From: CAWHPS01 sp963831235
Lineage (GTDB): Bacteria; Fibrobacterota; OXYB2-FULL-49-7; JAEUSG01
Assembly: GCA_963831235.1 (NCBI GenBank)
Contig: CAWHPS010000063.1
Span: 1 to 64,000 of the forward strand
Length of the DNA stretch: 64,000 bases
Direction of reading: 5' to 3'
The notes beneath the pieces are model-generated. The model had not been told where the DNA came from. It made no database searches and worked only from the letters and a program-made list of their open reading frames with translations. How positions within the stretch are numbered: position 1 is the first letter of the stretch; each line of letters starts with the position of its first letter. Of this stretch, positions 25,093 to 34,581 are shown piece by piece. Made by a program: the position numbers and the translations under genes.

Positions 25093-28000
25093 ATGGCAAA
25101 GAAAAAACTACGAAAAGCCACTTTGGACAAACTGGAAGAGAGAATCGCTCCGGCAATGCTAGGCGGTGTTCTGGAAGGAGCTGAAGGTGCTACCTCTTCA
25201 GCCGACGCCCCTGTGCAGGCCCCCATTGATTCAAGCGCTGATGCGGGACCCGATGTGGATGTTCAGGACTCCACAATAACTGATTCAGCTGTTGATGCCC
25301 AGGTTCCGGGTGGCGAAGCCGGATTGGGTTTTGGCGAGGCGCCTGCTGAAATTCAAAACGACTTTTTACCTCCTGGCTCGGAGGTCATGCCGGATCAAAG
25401 TATCACCTTTGCACCGGAGTCGGGGACAATGGATTATAATTATTCTGATCAGATGGTCTCGTTTGACAACGAAGCTGCAAATTCAATTACTCCAGATTAC
25501 ATGCATGTGACTCCGGACGGAGGCATTGCAATGGATACACCCCCAGGAACAGCCTTTGATCCGAGTGCACAGATGCTTAGCGTTCCGAATGCCGGGGCCG
25601 ACATGTTTGTTCCACAAAACGTGGAAATCAACAATGACGGGTCCATGAATGTTCAATTCGATTCCAATGCCAAGATTGATCCGGAAGCAGGAACCGTCAC
25701 GCTTCCTCCGGATACAGCAGGTAATTATATGCCCCCTGGCATGACGGTCCCGCCTGAGGGTGGGGTTCAATACCAGATGCCTGAAGGAGGACAATTCAAC
25801 CCGGATAGTGGCCAAATGGCGATCCCTGCAGGGCAGGCAGGAGCGCTTATTCCGCATGATGTGCAAGTGAATCCTGACGGAAGCCTTAATGTCAAGATGC
25901 CGGAAGATGTCACGTTTAATCCGGCTGCTCAAACAATGCAGTTTCCTCCACACGTTGCCGACTTTGCTCCGCCTCCTGACGGGCAGGCTGTTATTCAGCA
26001 ACCGGATGGTTCCATTGTCGCAAATATGCCCCAGGGAGCCAATTTCAATCCGGAATCCGGAATCATGCAGGTCCCTCAACCACATGCCGGCGAAGTGTTG
26101 CAGGATGGCGTCTCCACCAGCCCCGGATGGAAAGGTTCTTTTTGACATGCCTCCAGGAACCAATATGGCTCCGGATGGACAGATTCATGTTCCTCCGGCT
26201 GGAGCGGACTTCATGATGAACGGTGGTGTTCATCTTTCTCCTGACGGAGCAATGACCGTGAGCTTACCTCCGGAAACAGCATTTCCTGATGCTCATACTG
26301 TTGTATTACCTCCTGAACATGCAGGTATCATTTTGTCACAGGGGGTGGATGTCACAGGACAAGGAGATTTGCAGGTCAAGCTACCCCCTGATGCCACTTT
26401 TGAAAACGGCCAGGTCAATCTTCCGAATAGCTCGGCAGACTGGGCCCTTGCACCCAACTATACCTTGAATCCTGATGGGTCCATGGAGTGCAAAGTCATG
26501 GGAGAGGCTACCATGCAGGATGGAAGCCTGAATATCAGTCCTGACGCTTCTCCGAATTTTGTTCATCCAGGTGCTGAAGGTGTAGGTCCGGCATCAGGAA
26601 TAGGAGAAGGAGGATTGGGTTACGGTGGAGGCTACGGATATGGAACTGTGGCGCCTTTTGCAGCACCCGACATGCCGGAAAACGCTGAGTTCAGCCCGAC
26701 CCACGGCATGACCATGGACATTCCAGGTAATATCCAGATTGACGCAAATGCCGACCATATGCAATTCGACAACCAGGCAGCAAATGCCTTTATGCCGGAA
26801 GGTTATCAGATAAATCCTGATGGCAGCATGAATATTGCCATGCCTGACGGCGTCAGTGTTGATGGAAATGGTATGTTGTCCATTCCACCTGATCATGCCA
26901 ATGATTTTGTACCGAACTATATGACGGTAAATGTGGATGGAAGCGTTAATCTTTCCATGCCGCCGGAACATCATTACGATCCAGCCCTAGGGACTATGCA
27001 GGTTCCAATGGAAGAAGCAGGTAAATTCCTTCCTGAAAACATGCAATTGAATCCTGATGGCTCATTGAACATGTCGCTGCCACCTAATGCAATGGTTTCT
27101 CCTGACGGCTCACAATTAGTACTACCGGGTGAAGATGCCATGCGCCACATGCCGCCTGAAATGCAGGTCAATCCGGATGGATCACTCCAAATCAAGCTTC
27201 CGGAAAACGCCACGTTCCAGCCAGGGGACAATACTCTTAGGTTTCCGCCTGATGCCGCGCAATTCCCGCCTCCACCGGATGGAGTTGATGTGGTAAGGTC
27301 TCCGGATGGATCTGTCACCGTAAACATGCAACCAGGTATGCAGTATAATCCTGATACCCATGCCATATTTGTACCCCAACCCATGAGCGGAGATGTTCTT
27401 CCGCCCAACATGGTAACAACACCTGAAGGACAGGTAGCAATGACAATGCCGCCTAATACTACCTTCAATCCTGAAACGCATTCCATTCAAATCGGTCAGC
27501 CGGATGTTAACAATTTCCTGCCGAATGACATCAAGATTGACCCCAACGGTACCATGCAAATGGCCCTCCCTCCTGAGCATGTTTATAATCCGGGTACAGG
27601 TTCCGTTATGCTGCCTCCGGAACAGGCCCAATGGGGCGCACCGAGTGATATGCATATTAATCCTGATGGAAGCGTGAATATCGCCATGCCTGAAAACGTA
27701 AGGTTCGAACAAGGCGCCTTGACAATACCGAATGATCAAACCGGTTGGGCCATGCACCCTAATTATACTGTCAATCCTGATGGCGGAATGGCCATGCAAA
27801 TGCCTCCTCAAGGGACAGCTGAAATCATGAGCGGAACTTTGCATGTTAATCCTGAAGCAATGCAAAACATGCCCATGCCGGATGCTGGCGGACTTGGTTT
27901 TTCAACAGGTGTTGGAACAGCTGGTTTGGGCGAAGGCGGTGGTTTTGCATATCCTAATCCACCACAGACTGATTTCTATACCCAGGCTTATATGCAGCCT

Positions 28001-29287
28001 CACATGCCTCCGGATTCAATGCCAATGCCTGATGGTTCGATCCAGTACCCTATGCCTCCTGATGCTCAATTTGATCCAAATGCAGGTACGTTGCATTATC
28101 CGCCAGCAGCTGTTGATGCTTATTTGCCTGAACCATACCATATTATGCCTGGAGGAGATGTCAATGTTGACCTGTCTCCTGGAGCGCAATATAACCCCGA
28201 TGCGCATACTGTAAACTTTAATCCAGGGCCAAATCCTGAACCTTATATCGGGCCGAATCTGGAAATCCAGAATAACGGGGCAGTGGGTTGGAGTGTGCAC
28301 CCGGATGTTCAGTATAATCCAATGGACCATGCACTTACTATTCCATCTCATGCAGCCGACACTGTGCTGCCGCCATCCATGAATATTTTACCGGGCGGGG
28401 ATGTGATGGTTAAAATGCCGGAAGGCGTACAATTCGATCCTGCTGCAAACCAGATGATGGTACCGTCTGATATGGCACAGCATGTTCTGCCTCCGGAAAT
28501 TGGCGTGGGGCCGGATGGATCCGTGCAAATCAATCTTCCACCGGATACTCAGTTCAATGTTCAGAGCAATACGATAAATATTGCGCCAGAATACCGGGAT
28601 TTCGCACCTCCTCCAGGCACACCTAATGTGGAATATCAGCCTAATGGAGCTGTTCTGATTAATATGCCTGAAGGAACGCAGATGAATCCCAATATGGGAA
28701 TGGTGAACATCCCTCAACCTGTTGCAGGCCCAATGCTGCCGGAAGGAATGAGCACCACACCGGATGGACAAATAAAGATAATGTTACCTGAAGGAACGCA
28801 GATGAATCCCACGGTCAATTCTTTTACGGTACCTAATGCGAATGCAGGATTTGTCATGAACGAAGGTGTATCGGTTGATACTTTCGGCAATGTGCAGGTA
28901 AAATTACCCGAAGGTGCTGATTGGAACGCTTCTTCCGGTGCAGTTATAATTCCCAATGGGGATTCTCCATTTGTGATGAATACGGGGGTTCAGGTTACCC
29001 CGGAAGGACAGATCCAGGTCAAATTACCGGAAAATTGCTCTTTCGCAAATGGTTCCATAACCATACCGCAGGACAATGCATCCTTTGTAATGGGCAGTCA
29101 AATGGCTCCCAGTCCGGATGGCGGCTTGAATGTAAATGTCCCGCCAGGTACAATGATTGTAGGTGATATGGTCAAGGTGCCTGAACCTGTGATGAACCAG
29201 ATTCCTGCCCCCACACCAGGGTTAGGTCAGGATGCCGGGGTTGGTTACAATGGCTTCGGGACAAATGGTTTTGGATATACGGTTTAG
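25093..29287 (+). CDS. Giant repeat protein with LEERIAP N-terminal motif (one frameshift)
   Basis: Read through one frame change this gene encodes about 1,398 residues. The basic N-terminus KKKLRKATLDKLEERIAPA resembles the LE(P/D)R-type motifs at the start of large secreted proteins in planctomycetes and relatives. About 30 units of 39-43 residues follow, with consensus NPDGSxxVxMPxxxxFNP...VP. The units form three blocks bounded by Gly-Leu-Gly-rich spacers near 25321, 26602, 27889 and 29218. The protein is almost free of cysteine and very Pro/Asn/Asp/Met-rich, with no classical signal peptide and no enzyme domain. The frame breaks at 26131-26134, in a CCCC run (STS then PDGKV), where one C is extra. 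Probably a surface or secreted beta-rich protein. Confidence 0.8.
25350..29215 (+). repeat. Three 415-residue superrepeats of about ten 40-residue units
   Basis: Spans of about 25350-26600, 26650-27885 and 27955-29215 code for blocks of about 417, 412 and 420 residues. Matching units occupy matching places: FAPPPDG, FPPPPDG and FAPPPGT begin the same unit, each followed by a VPQPxxGxxL unit. WALAPNYTLNPDGS, WAMHPNYTVNPDGG and FVMGSQMAPSPDGG open the last unit of the three blocks. This indicates triplication of a ten-unit block. Confidence 0.8.
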
Positions 29288-29324
29288 GAACTAAAGCGCA
29301 AGTAAAGCACTTGGCTTAGATTTG

Positions 29325-29369
29325 AAATGGAACCCATGCTTTAAAAAAGTGGTGGGTTCCATTTTTTTT
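29325..29369 (+). terminator. Intrinsic terminator after the repeat-protein gene
   Basis: AAATGGAACCCA (29325-29336) pairs with TGGGTTCCATTT (29353-29364) across a 16-nt loop and runs into T8. It lies 38 nt after the stop codon. Confidence 0.9.
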
Positions 29370-29489
29370 ATACCTTCTGCCATTGTACAGGAGTCTGGCT
29401 CAATTTAATCTTCAGAATTAAATTGGCTATCAGTTGTCAGCAACCTTATTATATCTTTTATAAAAATTCATATTGTTTTGGATGGATCT

Positions 29490-29858
29490 ATGAGCAAAAA
29501 TAAAAGGGTACCGGATGATCCTTGCACGAAATGCAATGCAGCATGTTGCAAATCCGTTGCAATCGAATGGCTGACACCGGTGAGTCTTACAGACTGGGAA
29601 CATGTTCGATGGCTTGTCTCGCATAAGGGGGTCCATGTTTATAAGGATATTGAAGGCGACTGGCTTGTGGAATTCAATTCTGACTGTGAACATCTGGATA
29701 AAAACAACCGGTGCAAGATATATAACAACCGCATGCAGATTTGCCGAGACCATCCTTCGGATTCATGCGAAAAAACAGGAGAGGTTCCGGAATATAAAAT
29801 TATTTTCAAATGTGCCAAGGATGTTGATGATTATCTTTCAGACCGGATGTTAAAATAA
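29490..29858 (+). CDS. YkgJ-type cysteine-cluster protein
   Basis: The protein of 122 residues has the cluster DPCTKCNAACCKSVAIEW and the distal part CEHLDKNNRCKIYNNRMQIC, as in YkgJ-family proteins that bind zinc or iron-sulfur. It is shorter than the copy at 12944. ATG 29490 (MSKNKRV) is preferred over the in-frame TTG at 29478. It is monocistronic between the repeat-protein terminator and the ROK gene. Biochemical role unknown. Confidence 0.8.
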   Translation: MSKNKRVPDDPCTKCNAACCKSVAIEWLTPVSLTDWEHVRWLVSHKGVHVYKDIEGDWLVEFNSDCEHLDKNNRCKIYNNRMQICRDHPSDSCEKTGEVPEYKIIFKCAKDVDDYLSDRMLK

Positions 29859-30027
29859 ATATTAAGCAACTCCAACTCAAACCAGTTTAATAAATAGGTT
29901 AATACAAAAGACATAACTGTCTTAAATACAATCAAGTATGCTTGATATGGTTTGACTGTAAACATATTACAAAACATTTTAAAAAGTATTTGACAAAGTT
30001 TTAGGTTAAAAGTTATATTATTTGTCC

Positions 30028-31206
30028 ATGGAATTAAAAGATGATGAGAATCAAAACCTTATTCTTCAAATGATTTTAAGTCAAAGCTCGACAGCTCCCG
30101 AGATAATCAAAAAGACAGGATTCTCCCGGCCTACAATTGATTTGATTTTATCACAACTTGTCAAGAAACAGGTTGTCAGGAAAAAAGGGGTCGGCAGATC
30201 CAGTGGCGGAAGGCGGCCTGTCGTGTATTCAATTAACGAATCCGGCCGTTTTGCCATAGGAGTAGCTGTTGCCATTCCAAAGATATCAGGGGTTGTAGTG
30301 GATTTAAGTGGGAATGTCCTGGCAAGCGAAAGCATCTCAATACCAATATGGAGCCAGGCTGATTATTTTATCAGCGAAGTCGCTGCTTTAATAGAGCGCT
30401 TGATAAAAACTTTACCTCAAAAAAGCAGGTTTGAGGGCATTGGTCTTGCAATTCCAGGCCTTGTTGATCCGCAAAATGGCGTATCAACTTTCTTTTCCAG
30501 ATTATCAACATTCTATAACACACCAGTTAAGGCAATGCTGGAAGATCGCTTAAAGGAAAAGGTTTCAGTTAGCCGCTATCTTGGCTCAGCAGCATATTCA
30601 AGTGTTTTCACAAAACAAATTGAAGCAAGAAAACCAATCATATATATCGAACTCGGTGAAGGTATTGAAATGGCCTTGTTCAACGACGGCAAACCTTACC
30701 GTGGTAACATTCTAAACGAAGGTGGGTTCGGGCACATGGTCATTGATTTTGGCGGCCGTACCTGTCTTTGTGGAGGGAGTGGATGTCTTGAAGCTTATGC
30801 TGCAAACCGCGTAATGATAGACGAGGCAGTGCTTCGCGTCAGGAATGGCGAAAAATCCGCCATTCCAACTGATAAAAATATCAATGATGATGAATTTTAC
30901 GGATTTGTTAGGGCAGGAGATCATGTTGCAGTAAGTGTTGCTGAAAAAGGCATGGATTATCTGTCAATTGGAATAAGCAATTTAATCAACCTGCTTAACC
31001 CTGCCACGATAATAATAAGCGGGGCCATTGCAAATGCAGGCGAAGCCTTTCTTGATAAAATCCGAAAACGAATAAACCATTACGCTTTAAAGCTGCTGAC
31101 AGATAAACTTGAAATACGTTTTACGCTCTTTGATTTAAAAGAAGGCGCAAGAGGAGTCGGCCTTCTTAGGTTATATGAAGAATTACGGCTGATTAACAAT
31201 CACTAA
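30028..31206 (+). CDS. ROK-family transcriptional regulator
   Basis: The protein of about 392 residues has an N-terminal winged helix (LSQSSTAPEIIKKTGFSRPT, LVKKQVVRKKGVGRSSGGRR) and a ROK sugar-kinase-like domain. The latter has GIGLAIPGLVDPQNG, a GGFGHMVIDFGG segment and the zinc motif CLCGGSGCLEAYA. ROK regulators of this shape (NagC/XylR type) usually sense sugars. Here the gene stands 15 nt before a one-carbon operon, so it probably regulates or is co-transcribed with it; the ligand is unknown. ATG 30028 is chosen over TTG 30022. Confidence 0.88.
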   Translation: MELKDDENQNLILQMILSQSSTAPEIIKKTGFSRPTIDLILSQLVKKQVVRKKGVGRSSGGRRPVVYSINESGRFAIGVAVAIPKISGVVVDLSGNVLASESISIPIWSQADYFISEVAALIERLIKTLPQKSRFEGIGLAIPGLVDPQNGVSTFFSRLSTFYNTPVKAMLEDRLKEKVSVSRYLGSAAYSSVFTKQIEARKPIIYIELGEGIEMALFNDGKPYRGNILNEGGFGHMVIDFGGRTCLCGGSGCLEAYAANRVMIDEAVLRVRNGEKSAIPTDKNINDDEFYGFVRAGDHVAVSVAEKGMDYLSIGISNLINLLNPATIIISGAIANAGEAFLDKIRKRINHYALKLLTDKLEIRFTLFDLKEGARGVGLLRLYEELRLINNH

Positions 31207-31221
31207 ACAAAAGGAGACGAG

Positions 31222-31863
31222 ATGGCTGATTTATCACTGATGGCAAAGGCTTTGCAGGCTGGCAAGGCAAAGGAAGTTGAAAGTCTGGTCAAGGCAGCTC
31301 TTGCAGAGAATGTAAACGCTGAAAAAATTCTTAAGGAAGGTCTGATTGCGGGAATGAATGTCATTGCCCAAAAGTTTAAAAACAATGAGGTGTTTGTGCC
31401 CGAAGTCCTTATTGCCGCACGTGCAATGAAGGCTGGTATGGGCCCCCTTGAACCGGTGCTTGTCAAGGATGGATTCAAACCAATCGGAAAGGTAATGATC
31501 GGAACAGTTAAAGGCGATCTCCACGACATTGGAAAAAATCTTGTTGCAATGATGCTAAAAGGCGCCGGCTTTGAGGTCGAAGACCTGGGAATAGATCAGC
31601 CAGCAGAAAATTTTATAAAAAAAGTGCAGGAAAAGAATATTAATATGATTGCTTTGAGTGCTCTTCTTACAACCACAATGCCAATGCTTAAGGATGTTAT
31701 AGATAAATTCAAAGCAGCCGGCATTCGTGACAAGGTAAAGATTGCAATAGGTGGTGCGCCGGTAACCCGTGAATATGCCAATGAAATCGGGGCTGATGGT
31801 TATGCGGATGATGCGGCATCAGCTGTTGATGTTTTCAAGGGCTTTGTTTCTAAAATGAATTAA
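31222..31863 (+). CDS. Corrinoid protein (B12-binding methyl carrier)
   Basis: The 213-residue protein has the helical cap (residues 1-85, LIAGMNVIAQKFKNNEVFVP) and the Rossmann B12 domain with D99-x-H101-x-x-G104 in GDLHDIGKN, then LSALLTTTMP and IAIGGAPVT. His101 is the expected lower cobalt ligand. The size and plan match MtbC/MtaC-type carriers and the B12 module of MetH. It is the first gene of the one-carbon operon. It would accept the methyl group from methyl-THF through the next gene product and pass it to homocysteine. Confidence 0.93.
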   Translation: MADLSLMAKALQAGKAKEVESLVKAALAENVNAEKILKEGLIAGMNVIAQKFKNNEVFVPEVLIAARAMKAGMGPLEPVLVKDGFKPIGKVMIGTVKGDLHDIGKNLVAMMLKGAGFEVEDLGIDQPAENFIKKVQEKNINMIALSALLTTTMPMLKDVIDKFKAAGIRDKVKIAIGGAPVTREYANEIGADGYADDAASAVDVFKGFVSKMN

Positions 31864-31882
31864 CCGGTCTTGGATTATTTTA

Positions 31883-31910
31883 TGCCGGTGTGAAAACCTT
31901 CACACCGGCA
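31883..31910 (+). promoter_or_regulatory. 12-bp intercistronic hairpin
   Basis: TGCCGGTGTGAA (31883-31894) pairs perfectly with TTCACACCGGCA (31899-31910) over a 4-nt loop. No U-tract follows, so it is better read as an mRNA-stabilising or processing hairpin that sets a higher dose of corrinoid protein than of downstream enzymes, or as a weak attenuator. Confidence 0.6.
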
Positions 31911-31938
31911 GTATTAATTCATACTTGAAAGGAAAATC

Positions 31939-32823
31939 ATGGCTGATGAATATAAGCCTATTCAGGGCTTTAATATAATTGCTGAAAGTATCAACGATTC
32001 CGTCCCCTCTACAAAAGAACTTTTTGAAAAAGGAGATATGAACGGGATCATTGAACTCGCAAAAGCGCAGGCTGCCGGAGGCGCAGCTTATATTGATATA
32101 AATATAGGCAAACGCGACCCTAAACTCATGGGTGATTTGGTAAAGGCAATACAGACTTGTGTAAAAACACCATTGTCTATTGATTCGCCTGATCCTGAAA
32201 TCCAGGAGCAGGGGCTTAAGGCTTATGACCCGGCAAAGGCTGATGGGAAAATGCCCCTTGTGAATTCAATTTCCGAACTCAGATTGTCGATTCTTGAGCT
32301 AAACAGGATTACCCCCTTCAAGGCAATTCTTATTTGCACTGAGCGTATGGAGAATAATTCAGCTCAACCCAATAAAACACCTGCCGAGATTTACGATACA
32401 GCCTTGCGTTTGCGGGCCATTGTAGTAAAAGCACCTTATAGTTTTGCAAATGATAGAATCGTATTTGATCCAGGACTTGCGCCGATTGGAGCTGATTTTG
32501 AAGGTCTTACAAAATGCTCCATTGATGCCATGAAATTAATCCACAAAGATCCGATACTCAAGGGTGTACATATGTCTGTTGGCCTGTCGAATTTCACCCA
32601 GATGCTGCCTCAGAAAAGAGCTAACGGCGAGTTTGTTAAAACACCACTTGAAAGCGCTTTTCTTACCCTTGCCATGCCGCTTGGCCTTGATATGTCAATT
32701 GCAAGTACAAAAAAGAAATATCGGATTCTTTCAGAAACCAATGATGCCTTGATAGCCTTGAAAGAAGCTATTGATCTGGGTGGCATGGAAGCAATAATCA
32801 GGATTCAGCAATTCTATAGCTGA
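31939..32823 (+). CDS. Methyl-THF:corrinoid methyltransferase (pterin-binding)
   Basis: The 294-residue single-domain pterin-binding TIM barrel has FNIIAESINDSVPST at the start, GAAYIDINIGKRDP, CVKTPLSIDSPDPE, VFDPGLAPIGADFEG and GVHMSVGLSNFTQMLP. It resembles AcsE/MtgA and the pterin module of MetH: it moves the N5-methyl group of methyl-THF to the Co(I) of the corrinoid protein. The gene follows the corrinoid gene after a hairpin. No carbon monoxide dehydrogenase/acetyl-CoA synthase is in the window, so a methionine role is more likely here than acetogenesis. Confidence 0.9.
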   Translation: MADEYKPIQGFNIIAESINDSVPSTKELFEKGDMNGIIELAKAQAAGGAAYIDINIGKRDPKLMGDLVKAIQTCVKTPLSIDSPDPEIQEQGLKAYDPAKADGKMPLVNSISELRLSILELNRITPFKAILICTERMENNSAQPNKTPAEIYDTALRLRAIVVKAPYSFANDRIVFDPGLAPIGADFEGLTKCSIDAMKLIHKDPILKGVHMSVGLSNFTQMLPQKRANGEFVKTPLESAFLTLAMPLGLDMSIASTKKKYRILSETNDALIALKEAIDLGGMEAIIRIQQFYS

Positions 32824-32859
32824 AGACAATAATTGTAAATAAATTAAGGAGATAAGGTA

Positions 32860-34560
32860 ATGGCCGAACAAACTAAATCAAATGTGCCAAGCGATATTGA
32901 AATCGCCCAGTCCGCAAAACCAAAACACATAAGGGAAATTGCCGCAAGTCTTGGTCTTATTGAAAATGATTTTGACTTCAATGGTAAATTCATTGCTAAA
33001 ATAACCCGTGAAAAGGTTAAAGATCTGATGAAAGCCAGCAAACCGGATGGCAAGCTAATCCTGGTTACAGCAATCTCGCCAACACCAGCAGGCGAGGGGA
33101 AGACTACGACATCTGTGGGCCTTTCAGATGGCTTTAAATCCATTGGGAAGAAAGTCATGCTATGCCTTCGCGAACCATCACTTGGCCCATGCTTTGGTGT
33201 AAAGGGCGGTGCTGCCGGCGGGGGTTATGCCCAGGTCCTACCAATGGAAGATATCAACCTGCATTTTACAGGAGATTTCCATGCAATAGGTCTTGCCAAT
33301 AATCTTCTGGCAGCGGTAATTGATAATCATATTCAGCAAGGTAATGCACTAAATATTGATCCAAGGCGGATTGTTTGGAAGCGTGTACTTGACATGAATG
33401 ATCGTTCCTTGCGTAATATAATCCTTGGACTCGGCGGTCCAATGAACGGCATACCACGCGAAGGTGAGTTTGAGATCACTGTTGCCTCTGAGGTAATGGC
33501 AATTCTTTGTCTTTCAAATGACCTTATGGACTTAAAGCGCCGTCTTGGAAACATTACCTGTGCCTATACCCACGATAAAAAAGTCATTTATGCAAAAGAC
33601 CTTAAGGTCCATGGGGCAATGGCAGCCCTGCTTAAGGATGCAATACGTCCAAACCTGGTGCAGACCCTTGAAAACACGCCAGCTTTTGTTCATGGTGGGC
33701 CTTTTGCCAACATCGCGCATGGTGCCAATTCAATAATCGCAACAAAATGTGCACTCAAGCTGGCAGATTATGTTATTACAGAAGCGGGTTTTGGATCGGA
33801 TCTTGGTGGCGAAAAGTTTATGGACATTGTCTGTAGAAAGGCCGGGTTCAAACCGAATTGTGTGGTACTTGTGGCAACCATTCGGGCGCTTAAAATGCAT
33901 GGCGGTGTACCAAAAAACAACCTTAAAAACGAAAACCTTATTGCTCTTGAAAAGGGACTTGACAATTTAAAAAAACATATTGAAAACATGCAAAGATTCG
34001 GGGTCCCGGTAGTTGTGGCTATAAATCATTTTCATGCTGATACAGAAGCTGAAATAAAGCTTCTTAAAGATCAATGCGCTTACCTTAATGTTCCACTGGT
34101 AGAGAGCCGTGTATGGGAACAAGGCGGCAGGGGTGGAGAACTTTTGGCAAAGGCTGTTATAAACGTCATTGAAACTGTGCCAGGGGTTTTTAAGTATCTA
34201 TACGAAGATTCTATGGGGCTTTTTAATAAAGTCGAATGCATTGCCCGCGAGATTTATGGTGCAACCGAGGTTGAAGCGGATAAAAGCGTCAGAAATAAGT
34301 TCAAAGACCTTGAGGCCCGGGGGTTGGGGCATTTGCCTATTTGTATGGCCAAGACACAATATTCTCTTTCATCAGATCCTAATCTTCTTGGCAGGCCCCG
34401 CCATTTTAACCTTCAGGTAAGGGACATTAAAATAGCCACGGGCGCTGAATTTCTAATTGTATATTGCGGAGATATAATGACAATGCCTGGACTGCCTAAA
34501 GTTCCTGCAGCGGAATTAATTGATATTGACGAGAATGGAAAAATAAGCGGTCTTTTTTAA
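32860..34560 (+). CDS. fhs: Formate-tetrahydrofolate ligase
   Basis: The 566-residue enzyme joins formate and THF using ATP to give 10-formyl-THF. Diagnostic parts are the phosphate loop TPAGEGKTTTSVGL (residues from T75), LREPSLGPCFGVKGGAAGGG, HFTGDFHAIGLANNLLAA, the FANIAHGANSI segment and the C-terminal GDIMTMPGLPKVPAA. It fits the usual length. It supplies formyl units at the head of the methyl branch; the FolD step is not encoded in this operon. Confidence 0.96.
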   Translation: MAEQTKSNVPSDIEIAQSAKPKHIREIAASLGLIENDFDFNGKFIAKITREKVKDLMKASKPDGKLILVTAISPTPAGEGKTTTSVGLSDGFKSIGKKVMLCLREPSLGPCFGVKGGAAGGGYAQVLPMEDINLHFTGDFHAIGLANNLLAAVIDNHIQQGNALNIDPRRIVWKRVLDMNDRSLRNIILGLGGPMNGIPREGEFEITVASEVMAILCLSNDLMDLKRRLGNITCAYTHDKKVIYAKDLKVHGAMAALLKDAIRPNLVQTLENTPAFVHGGPFANIAHGANSIIATKCALKLADYVITEAGFGSDLGGEKFMDIVCRKAGFKPNCVVLVATIRALKMHGGVPKNNLKNENLIALEKGLDNLKKHIENMQRFGVPVVVAINHFHADTEAEIKLLKDQCAYLNVPLVESRVWEQGGRGGELLAKAVINVIETVPGVFKYLYEDSMGLFNKVECIAREIYGATEVEADKSVRNKFKDLEARGLGHLPICMAKTQYSLSSDPNLLGRPRHFNLQVRDIKIATGAEFLIVYCGDIMTMPGLPKVPAAELIDIDENGKISGLF

Positions 34561-34581
34561 AACAAATCAAATGGAGAAATC

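Noticed and set aside
25483..28956. Long minus-strand and alternative-frame open frames over the repeat protein gene
   Set aside because: They mirror the biased codon pattern of the Pro/Asp/Asn-rich repeats, have no start context and no family likeness. The plus-strand repeats explain them.
29859..30027. SAM or cobalamin riboswitch before the one-carbon operon
   Set aside because: The gap before the ROK gene and the 15-nt gap after it show no conserved riboswitch core or long stem array.
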